The notes under the pieces: generated by a model
Databases searched by the model: none
The model's input: the letters and a program-made list of their open reading frames with translations, nothing else
Told to the model about the DNA's origin: nothing
Shown here: positions 63,683 to 64,000 of the stretch, piece after piece
Layout of the letters: each line of letters begins with the position of its first letter
Numbering within the stretch: the stretch's first letter is position 1
Source of the DNA: Diplolepis rosae
Taxonomy: Eukaryota; Arthropoda; Insecta; Hymenoptera; Diplolepididae
Direction: 5' to 3'
Length of the DNA: 64,000 nucleotides
Assembly: GCA_030998225.1 (NCBI GenBank)
Contig: JAPYXD010000686.1
Coordinates: 1,302,001 to 1,366,000, forward strand
Position numbers and translations under genes: made by a program

Positions 63683-64000
63683 GATATATGCGTAAAAAAC
63701 TTAATTGACAATACTTTTACAAAGGTATTGTATTATTAGTGAACATCACGCCGGTAATGTAATTACCGATCACAATTACGCGATAACGCGAAGAAAAAGA
63801 TTCTCTGGATATTTTAAATAGACCTGTAAGATATATGCGTAAAAATCTCTGTTGGAATTACTTTTTCAAACGTATTTTATTTATAGTAGAACAATTCCAT
63901 AATGTAGTTATTGATCCTGAAAACGCAAAAACCCGAAGAAAAAGAATTTTTAAGAATTTTTAAGATATTTTAAATCGACATGTAAGATATATGCGTAAAA
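63683..64000. repeat. A B and the start of another unit at the right edge
   Basis: The A has ATTACCGATCAC and the B has CAAACGTATTTT with GTAGTTATTG, as in 61698-62000 (offset 1985). So after the shortened second nineteen-mer the array returns to an internal point of the same unit. The last 15 bases begin a new monomer. Confidence 0.87.

Larger units (their letters stand above)
1..64000. repeat. Satellite DNA array with four monomer families and nested higher-order repeats
   Basis: The window is entirely tandem monomers in one orientation, each beginning GATATATGCG (or a one-base variant) and mostly 147-159 bp long. I phased 423 units from 117 to 63985; none is followed by unrelated sequence. 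Families A, B, C and D share both ends and differ in the middle. They are arranged in multimonomer units that recur at spacings from 303 bp to tens of kilobases. Base composition is AT-rich: a hand count of one A unit (2222-2368) gives 45 G+C of 147. This is the pattern of eukaryotic higher-order-repeat satellite DNA. Location at a centromere or in other heterochromatin is inference. No flank, gene, transposon or inversion is visible. Confidence 0.97.

Noticed and set aside
1..64000. CRISPR array
   Set aside because: Regularly spaced short motifs exist, but the sequence between them is itself repeated, units are far longer than repeat-spacer units, and there are no cas genes.
1..64000. tRNA, rRNA or small nuclear RNA gene array
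   Set aside because: No tRNA box A/B pair, rRNA core or snRNA motif was recognised in any monomer family, and the units are too AT-rich for these genes.

Overview
The whole 64 kb window is one uninterrupted block of tandemly repeated, AT-rich satellite DNA. I found no protein gene, RNA gene, mobile element, CRISPR array or single-copy sequence. I phased the array by hand on the motif GATATATGCG, which begins every unit. Between 117 and 63985 this gives 423 consecutive head-to-tail monomers (the count may be off by one or two), with a partial unit at each end. Every interval between phase points falls in a small set of sizes: 94, 125, 145-148, 153-160 and 166 bp. No insertion longer than about 10 bp and no inverted unit was seen. 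An array of this size and kind suggests a eukaryotic pericentromeric, centromeric or other heterochromatic block. The species cannot be named from the sequence. Abundant CpG in one monomer class argues weakly for a genome with little CpG methylation, such as many insects.

Four monomer families share their ends (the phase motif and a TTTTTAAGATATTTTAAAT-type tail) but differ in the middle. A is 147 bp and carries ATCACGCCGG, the dyad GGTAAT-N3-ATTACC and CGCGATAACGCG. B is 156 bp, begins TCTCTGTTGGAATTAC and contains AGTAGAACAATTCC. C is about 159 bp and contains GCGAGTACTAATCC and a long A/T tract. D is 156 bp and contains AGTAAAGCGATCCC then GCCATTACTGATCC. Derived forms are D/B, B/C, C/D, B/D, D/A and B/A hybrids, a 94-bp deleted B, a 145-146 bp short C, a 125-bp deleted A, and units with one or three copies of a 10-bp AATTTTTAAG element. 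I count 150 A-class units, and two A units are never neighbours.

The monomers form higher-order units that have themselves been duplicated many times. From 1 to 22 kb, a block at 1-4959 recurs at 14133-20210 with two extra inserts, and a 10-mer (A B C D A B A' D D A, 1529 bp) is present three times, with a fourth copy at 32 kb. Between these copies (5-14 kb) are three related segments rich in D/B and B/C hybrids. From 22 to 34 kb, the deleted B first appears, A-B dimers of 303 bp dominate, a 1609-bp unit occurs twice and a 1381-bp nine-mer is duplicated in tandem. From 34 to 50 kb, a 1936-bp thirteen-mer is duplicated in tandem, with two later relatives, and a roughly 2.9-kb unit recurs. From 50 to 55 kb there are short, recent three- and four-mers (463 and 618 bp). 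From 58 to 64 kb a 2910-bp unit recurs in tandem. Both window edges lie inside the array, so its limits are unknown.

The points most worth following are the alternation rule for the A class, the dyads confined to A or shared at a fixed offset by A, B and D, the 10-bp helical-turn length steps, and the traceable history of deletions, hybrids and nested duplications.
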